The notes below the pieces were generated by a model. It searched no databases. It saw only the letters and a list, made by a program, of their open reading frames with translations, and was not told the DNA's origin. 64,000 nucleotides of DNA from Cricetomys ansorgei. Taxonomy: Eukaryota; Chordata; Mammalia; Rodentia; Nesomyidae. Positions 36,870 to 47,900 of this stretch are shown here, one piece after another. Location of the stretch: positions 1,737,501-1,801,500 of the forward strand of contig JAMJFZ010000770.1 in the NCBI GenBank assembly GCA_026225945.1, in the 5' to 3' direction. How positions within the stretch are numbered: position 1 is the first letter of the stretch; every line of letters begins with the position of its first letter. The position numbers and the translations under genes are program-made.

Positions 36870-37240
36870 GGAATTTTTAAATTTTTATTTACTTATTTAT
36901 TTTTAGTTATTTATCTTCTCTCAAATAATACATCCAGATTCCCCTCCTCCCCTCTCTCCTCCCCTCCCAGCTCCCCCATCTCCTCTCTCCCCAAAATCTA
37001 TCCCCTGCCTCCTCAACCTCCACCCCCATACCTCTTCTTCTCCTTAGAAAAGAGTAATCCTCTAAGGGTTACTGCCCAAACAAGGTATAACAAGATGGAA
37101 CAAGGCAAGTACTAATCCCTTCATCAAGGTTGGATTAGGCAACCCAGCATGATAAAAGGGCGCAGAGGGCAGGTAAAAGAGCCAGAGTCCTCCAACTTCC
37201 AACTTGCAGATGTTTTGCAGGAACACCAAGCCAGAAAACC
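36870..37240. mobile_element. Pyrimidine-rich L1-associated fragment, second copy
   Basis: TTTA-rich start, then CCTCTCTCCTCCCCTCCCAG, CTTCTCCTTAGAAAAGAGTA, GGTATAACAAGATGGAACAA and AGGCAACCCAGCATGATAAA, AAAGAGCCAGAGTCCTCC. It matches 27400-27690 in order but extends further right, so it preserves more of the source. Confidence 0.6.
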
Positions 37241-37564
37241 ATAACATATATTTAGGGAACCATAAAGCAATTTTAAATGACCTCATAGGCTCACAAGTAT
37301 GTCACGTAGTCCGTGTGGAGCAGATTAAGTGTTTGAATAAATAATGGCTGAAAACATTTCAAACTTGATGAAAACAGCATGCCCACAAACATAAATCACA
37401 ATAAATCTAAAAGCTAAGCAAATTTGAGGAAAACTCCATGGAAACACACCTAACCAAATCACTAGAGATTGGTAATAAGGAGAAAGTCTTAAAACTAGCT
37501 AGAGCAAAAGCACGTTCCTCGTACAGAGGACACATATAAGGATAATAATATTGTTATTGTTATT

Positions 37565-37745
37565 ACATCGTGTGTGTGTGTGTGTGTGTGTGTATTTTGT
37601 TTTTAAGTGTATGCACACATGTTCTATGACAACCATGTTGATGTCAGAGGACAACTTTCAGGAACTGGTTCTTTCCTTCCATGTGTTATTCCTGAGATCA
37701 AACTCAAGTGCATTTAGGAGCACTAAATTATCTTGCTGGTCCTCA
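37565..37745 (-). repeat. B3-family SINE with TG microsatellite
   Basis: TG units at 37570-37594, then GTATGCACACATG, GATGTCAGAGGACAACTTTC, AGGAACTGGTTCTTTCCTTC, CCTGAGATCAAACTCAAGTG and CTTGCTGGTCCTC, the diverged reverse complement of a B3. Confidence 0.85.
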
Positions 37746-38190
37746 GTGAATTATCTTTCAAAAATAAAAGTGAAGTAAAACCTTTCTCAGACTTAACAAA
37801 GACTGAAAATTTACTAGCTGACTTGACCTATAAGAGATGCTAAAGGTAATTCCACTAAGAAGGAAAAGGAGAAAGAGAAAATAAATTGGTTTTCATAGGC
37901 AACATAAGGAAATAGACATAATAACTATATGGGTAGCTACATATGATACAAGCTATCTTTTCTATTAAATCTGTTTAAAAGAGAAAGTCTAATGGAAAGA
38001 ATAGAATGCAAATAAGACTAAAAATGCAAAGAAATATTGGAGAAAATCCAGGAAAGACAGTTACTAGGGGAATAAACTAAGATTAGAAGTGGCAAATTGT
38101 GCAAAAATGCAAGGTAGTTTTCATATTTTAAACCTAGAACTCTTATAGCACTAAAGTTTATAAAGCTACCTGAATGTCATGTTTAGCTGA

Positions 38191-38390
38191 TGTAGAAGTT
38201 TATTTTTTAGTTACGTTTAATAGGTATTAATAAAAACCCCTGAGATGAGAGGCTCAGGGTTCCATTACCCAATGTGGCACTTGCCATGATAGTGGTTTCC
38301 TCTGCTGAGTTCTGGCAGGTTTTGCAGCTATTCATATGTCTCCTTGTCTTCCTTGTTGAGCTACCACGCCACAGTAGATGTACTGCTACA
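38191..38390 (+). repeat. 5' LTR, internally shortened
   Basis: The first 22 or so bases and the last two-thirds match the 3' LTR, but a middle portion equivalent to about 39800-39965 is missing, so this LTR is 200 bp instead of about 350 bp. A deletion after insertion is the simplest explanation. Confidence 0.75.
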
Positions 38391-38392
38391 AG

Positions 38393-38411
38393 TGGCGCCT
38401 GCAGTGTGAGG
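38393..38411 (+). other. Primer-binding-site-like sequence (tRNA-Lys type)
   Basis: TGGCGCC followed by TGCAGTGTGAGG, two bases after the LTR end. The corresponding site in the second family member at 45251 reads TGGCACATCAGTGTGGGG. Together they resemble the tRNA-Lys1,2 site with a small insertion; the exact tRNA is an inference. Confidence 0.6.
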
Positions 38412-39762
38412 CCCAAAATCATACCAGCTACATCTAAGGTGGATTTGAGAAAGAAAAGAAACTCCAGACTTCACGGAGTCCAGTAAAGTACACTCAGTGC
38501 AGCTTCCAGAGGACAGTGATTTTATGTATGTAAAAATAATGAGTGGAAGTCCCCTGAATAAAGAGGAGAATGAAAAAGGAAATAAGTCTCTATGAAGAGA
38601 AAAGACTGTGGAATTAATAAATAATTGAGAAAGAAAGCTCCTAGGTGAGAGCCACAGAATAGAGGCCTTTAGAGAAAGAGAAAGAAATCTTCATAGTTAA
38701 AAACAAAAAATTCAGTTGTGAGCAGGGAAAAAATAAGGTTTTAACTGCTTTTCCTGATCATGGAGCTGAGATCTATGAAGGTTGTATGTCTTCCTGTAGC
38801 AGTGGTGGAAAGGAAAGCCAAACCACCAGGATGTTTCATCTGGAGATTCTTCCCACCAACCTAGGACCCCTGCTGTGGAAGTCAGGACTAGGAGGAGTCA
38901 AGAAGCCCCTTATTTAAAATGAACCTTTTTTTTCTCTGCAAACCTGACTACAAGTGGTCCAGACACTGGTAAGGTAGTCCTGACAAGACATCTGCTGTGG
39001 TGATAAGAACTCCACCACAAAGGAACCCTTCCTGAAGACAAGGAACACCTGCTATGATAAGAAGATAAAACATTATAAGAATTAGGACTAACAATTGTTG
39101 TATTTTGAAGAAGTCTTTGGAACATTCTACTGAACTTTGAACTCAAACATGAACTGACAAGCCTTTTTTCCCCTGCAAACCATATTTTTATCTTAAAATC
39201 TGGAAAGTGTTTCCTCAGGGTCAGTACACAGAAGCTGTCTTCCAGAAATAGCTAAGGTTGTATCTTGTGCTAGCAGCTGAACTTGTTAGTCTTGAGTCAC
39301 CCAGGTGGTACTGGTTTTAAAGGCATGAAGGGTCATGCAGAACAGCTAAGGCTTGGCACCATGAGACCCAAGAGAGGCTATTGATGAAAGTGCAACCCGG
39401 TTGCAGCAAGGGACCCCAGCAGTATTCTGAAGATACCAGTGCCATGGAGCAACCACAAAGAACAGCAACAAGACTGAAGTGGAACCAGCCAGAACCTGGA
39501 GGACAAGCTGTGTGTGATGCAGGTCAGAACCAGAGAAGTGATCCAAGCCCTTTGGAGGAGCCCAGAAGACCATGAGTGAATTCCAGATAATTGGACATTG
39601 ATAATGTTTTCTGCTGTTCAAAGACATTGTGAAAAGTCTTCTTTTAATAGATGTTTGGTTTCATTTCACTGTTCTTCTTGTAAATAGTTTTGCTGGTGTA
39701 GTGTTAAATTGTGTTCTAGAGATAAGGCGATTTTGTAATTGTCTTATACAGAAAGAGGGTAA

Positions 39763-40114
39763 TGTTGAAGAAGTTTATTTTAGTTATGTTTAACTAAAAT
39801 TGTTGTTTTGCGCACTGTTGGGAAAAGGGATGCATAAGGCCTTGCCATTTTGTATTGTCTGCAGGTGTTGGATTTCTGTGGGGGGTGTTTAATTGCTTAT
39901 GGTCTGCATGTGGCATCAGTGGAACACCTAAGGAGTTCTGAATCCATCAGAACTGAATCAAACAGCTGAGCTGAGATGCTTGGGGTTCCACTGTCCAGGT
40001 TGGTGCATGACAGTAGTTGCCTCTGCTGAGGTCTGGCAGAGTTTCCATTTATGAAAATACTTCCATGCCTTCTTGGTGACCCCAAGCGTAAGGACCCCAG
40101 CATTCTTACTACCA
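39763..40114 (+). repeat. 3' LTR of the noncoding retroelement
   Basis: Starts TGTTGAAGAAGTTTATTTTA immediately after the polypurine tract. It shares long blocks with 44917-45242 (GTTGGATTTCTGTGGG, GTTTAATTGCTTATG, CCTAAGGAGTTCTGAATC). The right end is uncertain by a few tens of bases. Confidence 0.75.
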
Positions 40115-41550
40115 CGCTAAGCCTGCTTCTCCTTTAGTGTCTCCATCCCTGCAACTAAGCTTGTGAGACAAAGTTAAAATGAGAACATTTTGTTGTTTTA
40201 TTTTTTACTTTTTCTGAAAGCTAGCAATCATCCCACCAAGACCTTGGTCCACCTCTCAGTTATTTCTATTGTTTCACCATGAGTCAGACAGACCAAAGGC
40301 CATATTTTCAGTGCACATCAGTATTACAGCATCTTTTGATATCAGTGACCTCATTCCTAGCAGGGCATTAGGGGTTTTTCCTCTAGTGTGAAAAACTTTA
40401 AAGTTCTACCACTTGGGGCTTTTAGAAAGGATCTTAACAGAGGTTAGTTAAAAGCATGCATCCCTAACATTTATATACCACAGAAAATTAACTTCGCTAC
40501 AAATTCTATGATGACATAGAATTTAAAAAGAATTAATTACATTTAATATAATTAATTACATTTAATGTAATTACATTTATAAAGAATTAATCAGTAAATT
40601 GTCATTCAAGTTGTACTTTCTCTTTAAATGCTTTTCTGCTGAGTCAAGACAACGTAGATTTGGTCAGCTTGAACAGCTTTATACCCTGCATGTCTCTAAA
40701 AGACAGAATGAAGTGTCAGTGAAGCCCATTACTGTTCCAGAGCCCCAAATCCTTCTGGTCATATACTGTGTAACCTGAACATCCTTTAGAAAACATTCAT
40801 GTATCCAATGAATGATAATCTCTACCCAACCATCTCTCTGTTCCTTCTTATCACAAGAGAATCACTGCTCTTCTCCTGAGAACCCTAGAATAGTGAGCTG
40901 TTTTAGGGTTTCTGAGCTAATTACAGATCCAATCAAGTTGACAACCCAGACTAACATCACAGAGCTGGGGAATGTATTCAGTATTCCTTCACATATCTCA
41001 GAATGTTTTTCTCATTTGAGTGATGTCTAAGTTTATTTTTTTAAATCAGCTGATTGTTTAATAGTTATAGAATAGTCTTTTCTGTATAAACACAAACCAA
41101 CTAAAATGGGTACTATTTAGACTGATGTTTATATCATATGAAGTATTAAACACACATGTACTTACTGAATGAATGAATTACATTCACAAGAAAAACAATT
41201 ACCATTAGGATTAAAATTGTTGTGATTTACAATAGTAAATGTAGTAGTAGGTTTCTGTGGTGGTTCAAAAGAAAGACAAGGAGGCATATTCATAGATGCA
41301 AACCCTGCTAGACCTCATTAGAAGGAACCACTATCATGGCAAGCACCATCCTAGACAGTGGAACCCTAAGCATCTCATCTCAGGGGTTTTTATTGATACC
41401 TCAGATGTTCTATTGATACCACGTGCAGATCAAGAAGAATTAAACATCTTTTACAATAAAGCCAACTTGTGCAGACAATACAAATGCCAAGTCTTAGGCA
41501 GAAATGCCTTGCTTTGTAAAGATAGAGCAAAAAGGTGGCCATCTCCAGGA
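40115..41550. other. Intron 2, no exon or named repeat
   Basis: AT-rich. A short local reiteration of AATTAATTACATTTAAT lies at about 40532-40585. No exon was recognised. Confidence 0.5.
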
Positions 41551-41566
41551 TAGGAAAAAATTCTTT

Positions 41567-41738
41567 TTTACTTTATTTATTCTATTTTATTTTGTTATTC
41601 CAGACACGGTTTCTCTGTTGTAACTCTGGCTGTACTGGAACTCACTCTGTAGACCAGGGTGGCCCCAAACTCACAGAGATCTGCCTGCCTCCACCTCCTA
41701 GGTGCTGAGATTAAAGGCATTTGCCACCACTGCCCAGC
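41567..41738 (-). repeat. B1 SINE with target duplication
   Basis: Reverse-complement B1: ACACGGTTTCTCTGTTGTAA, CTCTGGCTGTACTGGAACTC, ACTCTGTAGACCAGGGTGGC, GAGATTAAAGGCATTTGCCA. Flanks TAGGAAAAAATTCTTT (41551-41566) and TAGGAAACAATTCTTT (41739-41754) form a 16-bp target duplication with one mismatch. Confidence 0.96.
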
Positions 41739-41839
41739 TAGGAAACAATTCTTTACCCAGAACCAAATCCACTGATTTCTTAGTCTACAAAACTAGTAGA
41801 AAGAAATATCTTTGTTTTAAGCCACCAGAGCTATGGTAC

Positions 41840-42125
41840 TCTGTAGGAGAAAATTGGACAAGGCCTGAGACCTGTGTGAATGGACACAGAGATGGACCTG
41901 CCTGGGCATGCCCAGAGACAGACCTACCCGGACATGCCAAGGGAGCAGCAGCTACAATCTGGCAGCCAATGGGACATTGGGCAGGGTGGAGGGTATAAGA
42001 GGCTTCCCCCTGTAATAAACTGAGTCTGCTTTTTGCCACTTACCTGACTCCCAGAGCCTGTGTGTCTTGGTTCTGTACCAGCTCTACCCTTGCCTGAAGG
42101 GTCCCATGGATGGGTAGAAGCAACA
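41840..42125 (+). mobile_element. Probable solo LTR with promoter and poly(A) elements
   Basis: A GC-rich block with CCAAT at 41966-41970, TATAAGA at 41994-42000 and AATAAA at 42014-42019, then a U5-like CCCAGAGCCTGTGTGTCTTG. The tight CCAAT, TATA and AATAAA spacing is characteristic of retroviral LTRs and unlike the surrounding intron. Possible TG start at about 41841; the right edge is not resolved. It lies in the sense orientation of Itgbl1. Confidence 0.55.
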
Positions 42126-43337
42126 GAATTCTTAACTTTAGCCTCCTATGCTGCATATTTTATGCTTGTGTGCCACTCAGCACACCTTTCTGTGATGAGT
42201 TTAAATATTTTATTTTGTGTTAGGCTAATTTATCAGTTGGAAAATTCAGAGTCAATTGAAATCCAAATGGACATTGCTTTTCACAGAAAATAATAACAAT
42301 ATTTGTTATTATTTTTTGTGTTATTTTATTTGAAATTTCAGATGCTTTAGAAAAATACATGACTGTGACAAGCTCAACAGTTACCCATTGAGGAGCTGAT
42401 GCTGCTATTTTTTGAGAAAAGGGATACAGAGTAAAAGGATCTTTTTGAAATCCAGGAATCCATTTGGCTCTGTGGAGCTAATACCTTATTACAGTTTTTA
42501 GGGCCTTTTAATAATTACAGTGGATGCTAATTTCCTGCTCAGGTTTCTTATGGTAGCTAGTAGTGAATTTGGAATAATGTGGACTTGGCAGCATCCTGTG
42601 AGTTCCCTGAGACAATTATGTCTCCCTTTTGTGGGACATGCCCTGCCCTACCTCAGTCCTCTCTGCCCCTGGCCTTCTCCCCCAGTTCTCCAGGTTTGAA
42701 AGGGTATGATGCCATTTTCCTCCTTCTTATGGTTCCCCAAAGAATTCAGTTAGTTGAATCATTGGGATGTAATTCATTACCTTTAGCTGTTATTGGGTTA
42801 ACTGTTGGCTACAAGATGAAATTAGAAGGTCCTCATCTTTTGAACAATGCCTGGCACTGTGCCTTCTGTTGTAGTTCTAGCTCAAATTTTAGAAGCTGAA
42901 TATTATAAATTAAAAAGCATATTACACAGATAGGTAGATGTTAGACAGACAGACAGATAGATATATAGATGATAGATAGATGTACAAACAAAGAAATAGA
43001 TGAATAGATGGAATAGGAGTTAAAAATAATAGGTTTTTTTTTTGTGACACGAGAGATTTTAAGTTATCAAGGTATTTACAAGGTTCTGTCCTTTAGAGCT
43101 GATGGAAGAGGTCGGGGAAAACCTCTAGGAGTTCAGCAATAAGGACAGCCAAGCTGGAAGACTTCTTTGGCAGAATGGAGTGATTTGCTTTCCACCTTTT
43201 ACTTCTAGTCTAAGTATTTATTTAAGGACAATGAATTACAGAAAATTGGAAGAAACTCTTAGAAGATATAATCAGTGTTACTTCATGTAGGAAATAAAGG
43301 TATTTTAATCATACATTTAAAATATATTTTGAAATAT
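42126..43337. other. Intron 2, unassigned
   Basis: Contains an imperfect AGAC/GATA run at about 42928-42985. No exon was recognised; a T run at 43035-43043. Confidence 0.5.
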
Positions 43338-43500
43338 ATTAGTAGGGCATAGTGGCACATGATGCTTTAATCTAAGCACATGGGATACAGAGACAGATGA
43401 ATCTCTGTGAGTTTGAGACAAGCCTGGTCTAGATAGGAAGTCACAGCCAGCCAGAGCTGCATAGTGAGACCTTGTCTCAAAATAAACAACAAACAAACAG
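43338..43500 (+). repeat. B1 SINE
   Basis: GTAGGGCATAGTGGCACATG, GATGAATCTCTGTGAGTTTG, AGACAAGCCTGGTCTAGATA, TAGTGAGACCTTGTCTCAAA and an A-rich CAAA tail. Diverged. Confidence 0.93.
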
Positions 43501-43514
43501 TAAAGCCCCAATTT

Positions 43515-43715
43515 TATTATTTGTTTATTGTGTGTATGAATATATTTGTATGTGGATATGTGCATGCAGTTATGGCATGGTACATGTGTAGCAGTTAGAG
43601 GACATCTTGCAAAGTCAATCCTTCCGTAAACCATATGGACTCCTAGGATTGAATTCAGACCATCAGATTTGGCAGAAGGTACCTTTACCCACTGGGCCAA
43701 TTTTCTAGATCCATT
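43515..43715 (-). repeat. B3-family SINE
   Basis: TGTGTGTATGAATATATTTG, TGTAGCAGTTAGAGGACATC, CTCCTAGGATTGAATTCAGA, CCATCAGATTTGGCAGAAGG and a CCCACTGGGCCAATTTTC end: a diverged reverse-complement B3 next to the B1. Confidence 0.85.
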
Positions 43716-44916
43716 AAACATTTTCAATCATCATGTCCCATACTTATCTTGATCCTTAGTATTACAGTCAATGCTATTTTTTTGAGTGTGTATTCAGGTG
43801 TCATCTGGAATTCTTTGCCATAGTCTGGAGTGACTTGTCTGTTTTGGGAAAATTATATGTACTTGTCCTTGGCATGCTTCAGCTGTACCATCATCTGCTT
43901 CTGAATGATGTGTCTTGTACCCACATAACCTGTGCTTCCTGCCAGGACACTCTCCACATCTGCCCTTCTTTGAAGATTTATTCCACAGACCTGAGGCAAA
44001 ATGTCCTTCCCCTGGGGACCCAAGCCTGTAAACATCCATCTCATTGTCTCTCTTTAGACACAAGTCCATTAGCTTCATCTGTCTTGAGGACAATCCAGGC
44101 TAAAAGCCTATCTGATTTTTCTTCTTTGGAGACCTTTCAGAATTTCAAGGTTATGGGAAACTTGGCTTTGAAAAAGCAATATATTGCCATATGTTGCTAA
44201 TTCCTAATCTCAGATCCATTTACTAGATTTTCCAGGTTCATTTATATAGACATTAAAACTAACTACATTTCTTTGAACTTGACACATACTTAAATTTGTT
44301 CTTCAAATTTTTCTTACCCAAATATCTCACTGTTCAGCCATTTGAAGGAATATGTTGCTCATATGGACTTTACTGTGATGACACAATATCCAGCATGTCT
44401 TTAATAGGTACTGTAAAATCATATCACATGTAATAGAGAGCAATGAAGCAGATAGCCATATAGAGACCCTTTTGTTTGATTGAAATCTATGGAGGTGTGT
44501 TTTCTTAAAATATATCAAAATTGGTTAACATCTCAGGTGAAATTTGCTTTCAATTTCTAGATCAATTATAGTACTAAATTTTTAATGGTTATTTATTCTC
44601 TAGATATTCTTTTTAACTTATTTTTTATTGATAGTCAAATCAGATAAATTTAAATTTTGCCAAATATTGTCAGTATTTCTATTAGAAATATTTAGTAGCA
44701 AGGCAAAAATTAACTTTAACTACTTTAAGAAGAGAAAGCTTAAGTTGTTGATGTTGAGTAATTCATAGATGCACTTTACCTCATCTGAATCTAATCATCT
44801 TTGAAAAGCCTTATCTACAAACACCATCAAGATGGGGTAAGGACACCCACACATGAATCTTAAGAGAACAGAATTCAACAGTTACAAAGTGTTAGCTAAA
44901 TTGCATACTAAGGTCT
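43716..44916. other. Intron 2, unassigned
   Basis: Plus and minus strands both have ORFs of about 100-120 codons around 43794-44200. They overlap each other, show no family motif, and have no splice or SINE context, so they are taken as chance. Confidence 0.5.
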
Positions 44917-45835
44917 TGTGGAAGTTTATTTTTAGTTATATTTAAAATGTTTGCTTTTGTGCACTGTTGGAAAAGGGAATGCATAGGCCTTGGTTCCTTG
45001 TATTGTTTGCAGGTGTTGGATTTCTGTGGGAGATGTTTAATTGCTTATGATCTGCATATGGTATCAGTGGAATGCCTAAGGAGTTCTGAATCTACAAAAA
45101 CAGCTCAGCTGAGATGCTTAGGGTTCCACTGACCATGTTGGTGCTTGCCATGATGGTGGTTCCCTCTGCTGATGTCTGGAAAGGTTTGTATTTATGAAAC
45201 ATGCATCCTTGTCTTCTGTGGTGACCCACCCAGCAGAGTACAACAATAAATGGCACATCAGTGTGGGGTAGGACATCATGCCAGCTAATCCAACAAGGAG
45301 AAGAGAAAGAAACTGCAGACCTCACAGAGTCTGGTAGAGTACACTAAGGGCAGCTCCTAGAGGACAGAGATTATATATTTGCAAAAATAATGAGTAGAAG
45401 TCTCCTAAAGGAAGAGAGAAAGAAATAAACCTCTGTGAAGAGAAAAGGCTGTGAAATTAATAAATAAACGAGGAAAAAAGCACTGAGGTGAGAGCCACAG
45501 AATGGAAGCCTTTAGAGATAAGGGTGAGATAAGATAAGAGATAAGATTCTCTTAAAATCTGAGAAGTGTTTCCTTAGGGTCAGCAAACAGAAGCTGTATT
45601 CCAGAACTGGCTGAGGTTGAATCTTGTGCTGGCAGCCCAACTTGGTACTGTAAAAGTCCTGTACTGTAAGCTGGTGTTGGTTTTGAAGGCATGAGGGGTC
45701 ATGGAGAGCAGCCGAGGCTTAGCACTGTAAGAGGCCAGGAGAGGCCATTGGTGAAGGTGCAGCCTCAGTAGCAGCTGAAGGCCCAGACTGAAGGGGTCCT
45801 GCATAGATCCCATAACGCATACTTGGTCCAATTAC
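44917..45835 (+). mobile_element. Second copy of the noncoding LTR retroelement, 3'-truncated
   Basis: A 5' LTR (44917 to about 45242) and about 590 bp of internal sequence align with the element at 38191-40114, including the PBS-like TGGCACATCAGTGTGGGG at 45251 and shared blocks such as GAGAGCCACAGAATGGAAGC. Relative to that element it lacks roughly 480 bp in the middle (equivalent to about 38700-39180). It stops near CTGCATAGATCCCATAACGC without a polypurine tract or 3' LTR. Confidence 0.8.
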
Positions 45836-46555
45836 TTTTAGGTATGTGATAAGGTTCTGAGTCAGGGCAGGGGTGTATTCAGAGGAAGGTGCTCACTTTA
45901 TGACTGGAAAAAAAAAGAGAAAAGGAGGGTTTTCATATCCCCTTGAAGAGAAAGATCCAAAACACTCCTTAATAGTCCCACATCTTAGCATCTGGGCCAC
46001 TTCCCACTAGCACTAATCTACCATCTGCTGAGATTGGTGATACCTCTTGCCCATACAATAGGGACCCTTTCATCTAAAGAAAGATACACCTGCCTAGCCT
46101 GAGCCTAAATGACATGCCAAGGAATGCTGGGAAATAATTAATTTTCTGTATTCAGCTTTGCTGGGTTCTTCTTTCTATTCAAGCATGTAAGTTGTAGGAT
46201 CCTGTAAATACAGTCACAGCATTCAGATTCAGTGCTAAAGTATGACTCTATCTTAGCTATAATTTTAGTGATTCTTTTAAAAGAATAAAATTATTTCTAA
46301 TAATATAATCTCAAAAATATTTAAAATTTAAGAATTTGAAGATAGTTAAAAATATAACACTGAAATCAGAATGCAAAAACACACAGAAATACATGCATGC
46401 ACATCTCCAAAATGTGACTATGTATTGAGTATATAAAACCATATATTATTACATATTCATATCCACTTTTTATATACAGCTTTAGACTCAGATAAATCTT
46501 GTTTGAAATAAATTTAAGGGGAGAAAAATACTGTGCATGTAAGGAATTTTTGAGA
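45836..46555. other. Intron 2, unassigned
   Basis: AT-rich; no exon or named repeat recognised. Confidence 0.5.
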
Positions 46556-46559
46556 CTTT

Positions 46560-46752
46560 AAATAAATTTTGTATATGTGTGTATATCTGTGCATGTGAGT
46601 TCAGCTGTGTATGGAGACCAGTAGAGGATGAACCTCTTGGTACTGAAGTTACAGGTAACTCTTATCTGCCCAATGTCAGTTCTGTGAACTGAAGTCTGAT
46701 GTTTTTAAGTAACAGCAAATACCCTTAACCACTGTGCCATTTCCTCAGACTC
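46560..46752 (-). repeat. B3-family SINE
   Basis: TATGTGTGTATATCTGTGCA, GTATGGAGACCAGTAGAGGA, TACTGAAGTTACAGGTAACT, ACCCTTAACCACTGTGCCAT and TTTCCTCAGAC; a diverged reverse-complement B3. Confidence 0.85.
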
Positions 46753-47515
46753 TACATGACATTTTTAAGAGAAAAAATTTGTAGGCAAATTATTTGTTCA
46801 ATAGCATGAATTAGATTATAATATATTAACTTGAAGCATAATTTGTATTCATTAAGACAACAAGCATAATGATTTTGAATGTGAAAATACATATAATCAA
46901 GTTTTAAAATTGGCTAGCCTTGCTGTACACCCACTCCACTTTATACTGTAAGAATAGTGTGTTATGGAGGACAGTAAAAACCTCTCTAAAAGGCTGTTGG
47001 TGAAATTATAAGTGCTCATTTTGTATACAATTCCTTTTGTAAATTAATATCAGTTTCTTATTACAGTATGATTTCAGCAATCTGACCTGTACTGTGAGGG
47101 AGCAGGGGTGTATTACATAACTCAGTAGTGGGGTAGTGATTATATAACTCAGGGGTTCTTCTCTGCTTCTCATCATGTGAATTCCTAAATAGAAAGAGTT
47201 TTCAATCTTTCACTGCTGATCCTTGAGGTTTGTAAGCTGACCAGTAACAGCACACAGGAGGTGCTAACTATTTTCAGTTCTTATGATAAAGTTCATTATA
47301 GCGTTCAAATTAATTTCTTAGAATATCTTGGTTTTTAAGAGGCTCGAAGATACACCTGCAGAAAGAATGATGACTGATAGAAAACTCTAGTGTGTGTCAC
47401 TGAGAAACATGAGATGGAAGTGGTGGGGATAGTGGACAGTAATTTGCCATTGCTGTTATTGGGAAGGTGACCTTTTGTTTCCCCGTCCCTAGACGAACAA
47501 TGCTCCATCTCCATC
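46753..47515. other. Intron 2, unassigned
   Basis: No exon or named repeat recognised. Confidence 0.5.
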
Positions 47516-47516
47516 T

Positions 47517-47900
47517 GTCTTAGTTAGGGTTACTATTGCTGTAAGGAAAGACCATGACCAAATGCAACTTAGGTAGGAAAGGGTTTATTTGTCTTATGTT
47601 TCCATATCACCCTTCATCATCAAAGGAAGTCAGGACAGGAACTCAATCATAGCAGGAGCTGATGCAGAGGCCATGGAAGGTTGCTGTTTACTGGCTTGCT
47701 CCTCGAGGTTGTTCAGCCTGCTTTATTATAGACCTCAAGACCACCAGCCCAGGAATGAGACCAACCACAATGGGCTGGGCCCTTTCCCATCAATTACTAA
47801 TTAAGAAAATGCTTTATAGGCTTGCCTACAGCCTTATCTTATAGAGGCATTTTCTCATTTGAGGTTCCCTTCTCTCAGTTAAATTTTGCTTGTGACCATC
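47517..47900 (+). repeat. Rodent interspersed repeat (family not named)
   Basis: TGTCTTAGTTAGGGTTACTA, AGACCATGACCAAATGCAAC, GGAAAGGGTTTATTTGTCTT, GAGCTGATGCAGAGGCCATG, CCAACCACAATGGGCTGGGC and GAGGCATTTTCTCATTTGAG appear in the fixed order of a common rodent repeat. Its first 12 bases resemble the reverse complement of the end of the repeat at 32818-33180. Plus-strand ORFs here are accidental. Confidence 0.75.

Larger units (their letters stand above)
38191..40114 (+). mobile_element. Noncoding LTR retroelement with PBS and PPT
   Basis: Two related LTRs flank about 1.37 kb of noncoding internal sequence. The 5' LTR is 38191-38390 (TGTAGAAGTT to GCTACA). Two bases later a primer-binding-site-like TGGCGCCTGCAGTGTGAGG starts at 38393; its first seven bases match the 3' end of tRNA-Lys. 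The internal region contains only short ORFs and no gag, pro, pol or env motif. A polypurine tract AGAAAGAGGGTAA (39750-39762) abuts the 3' LTR (39763 to about 40114). This order (LTR, PBS, insert, PPT, LTR) is that of a retrovirus-like element mobilised in trans. It may be related to the small retrovirus-like elements of cricetid rodents, but this is a guess. No clear target duplication was found. Confidence 0.8.

Noticed and set aside
39346..39627. ORFs of 64 and 93 codons inside the noncoding LTR element
   Set aside because: They overlap on opposite strands, have no retroviral or cellular motif, and are not conserved in the second copy as far as can be read.
43794..44200. Overlapping ORFs of 121 (+) and 99 (-) codons
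   Set aside because: No recognisable domain, no splice context, and mutual overlap on both strands suggests chance openness.
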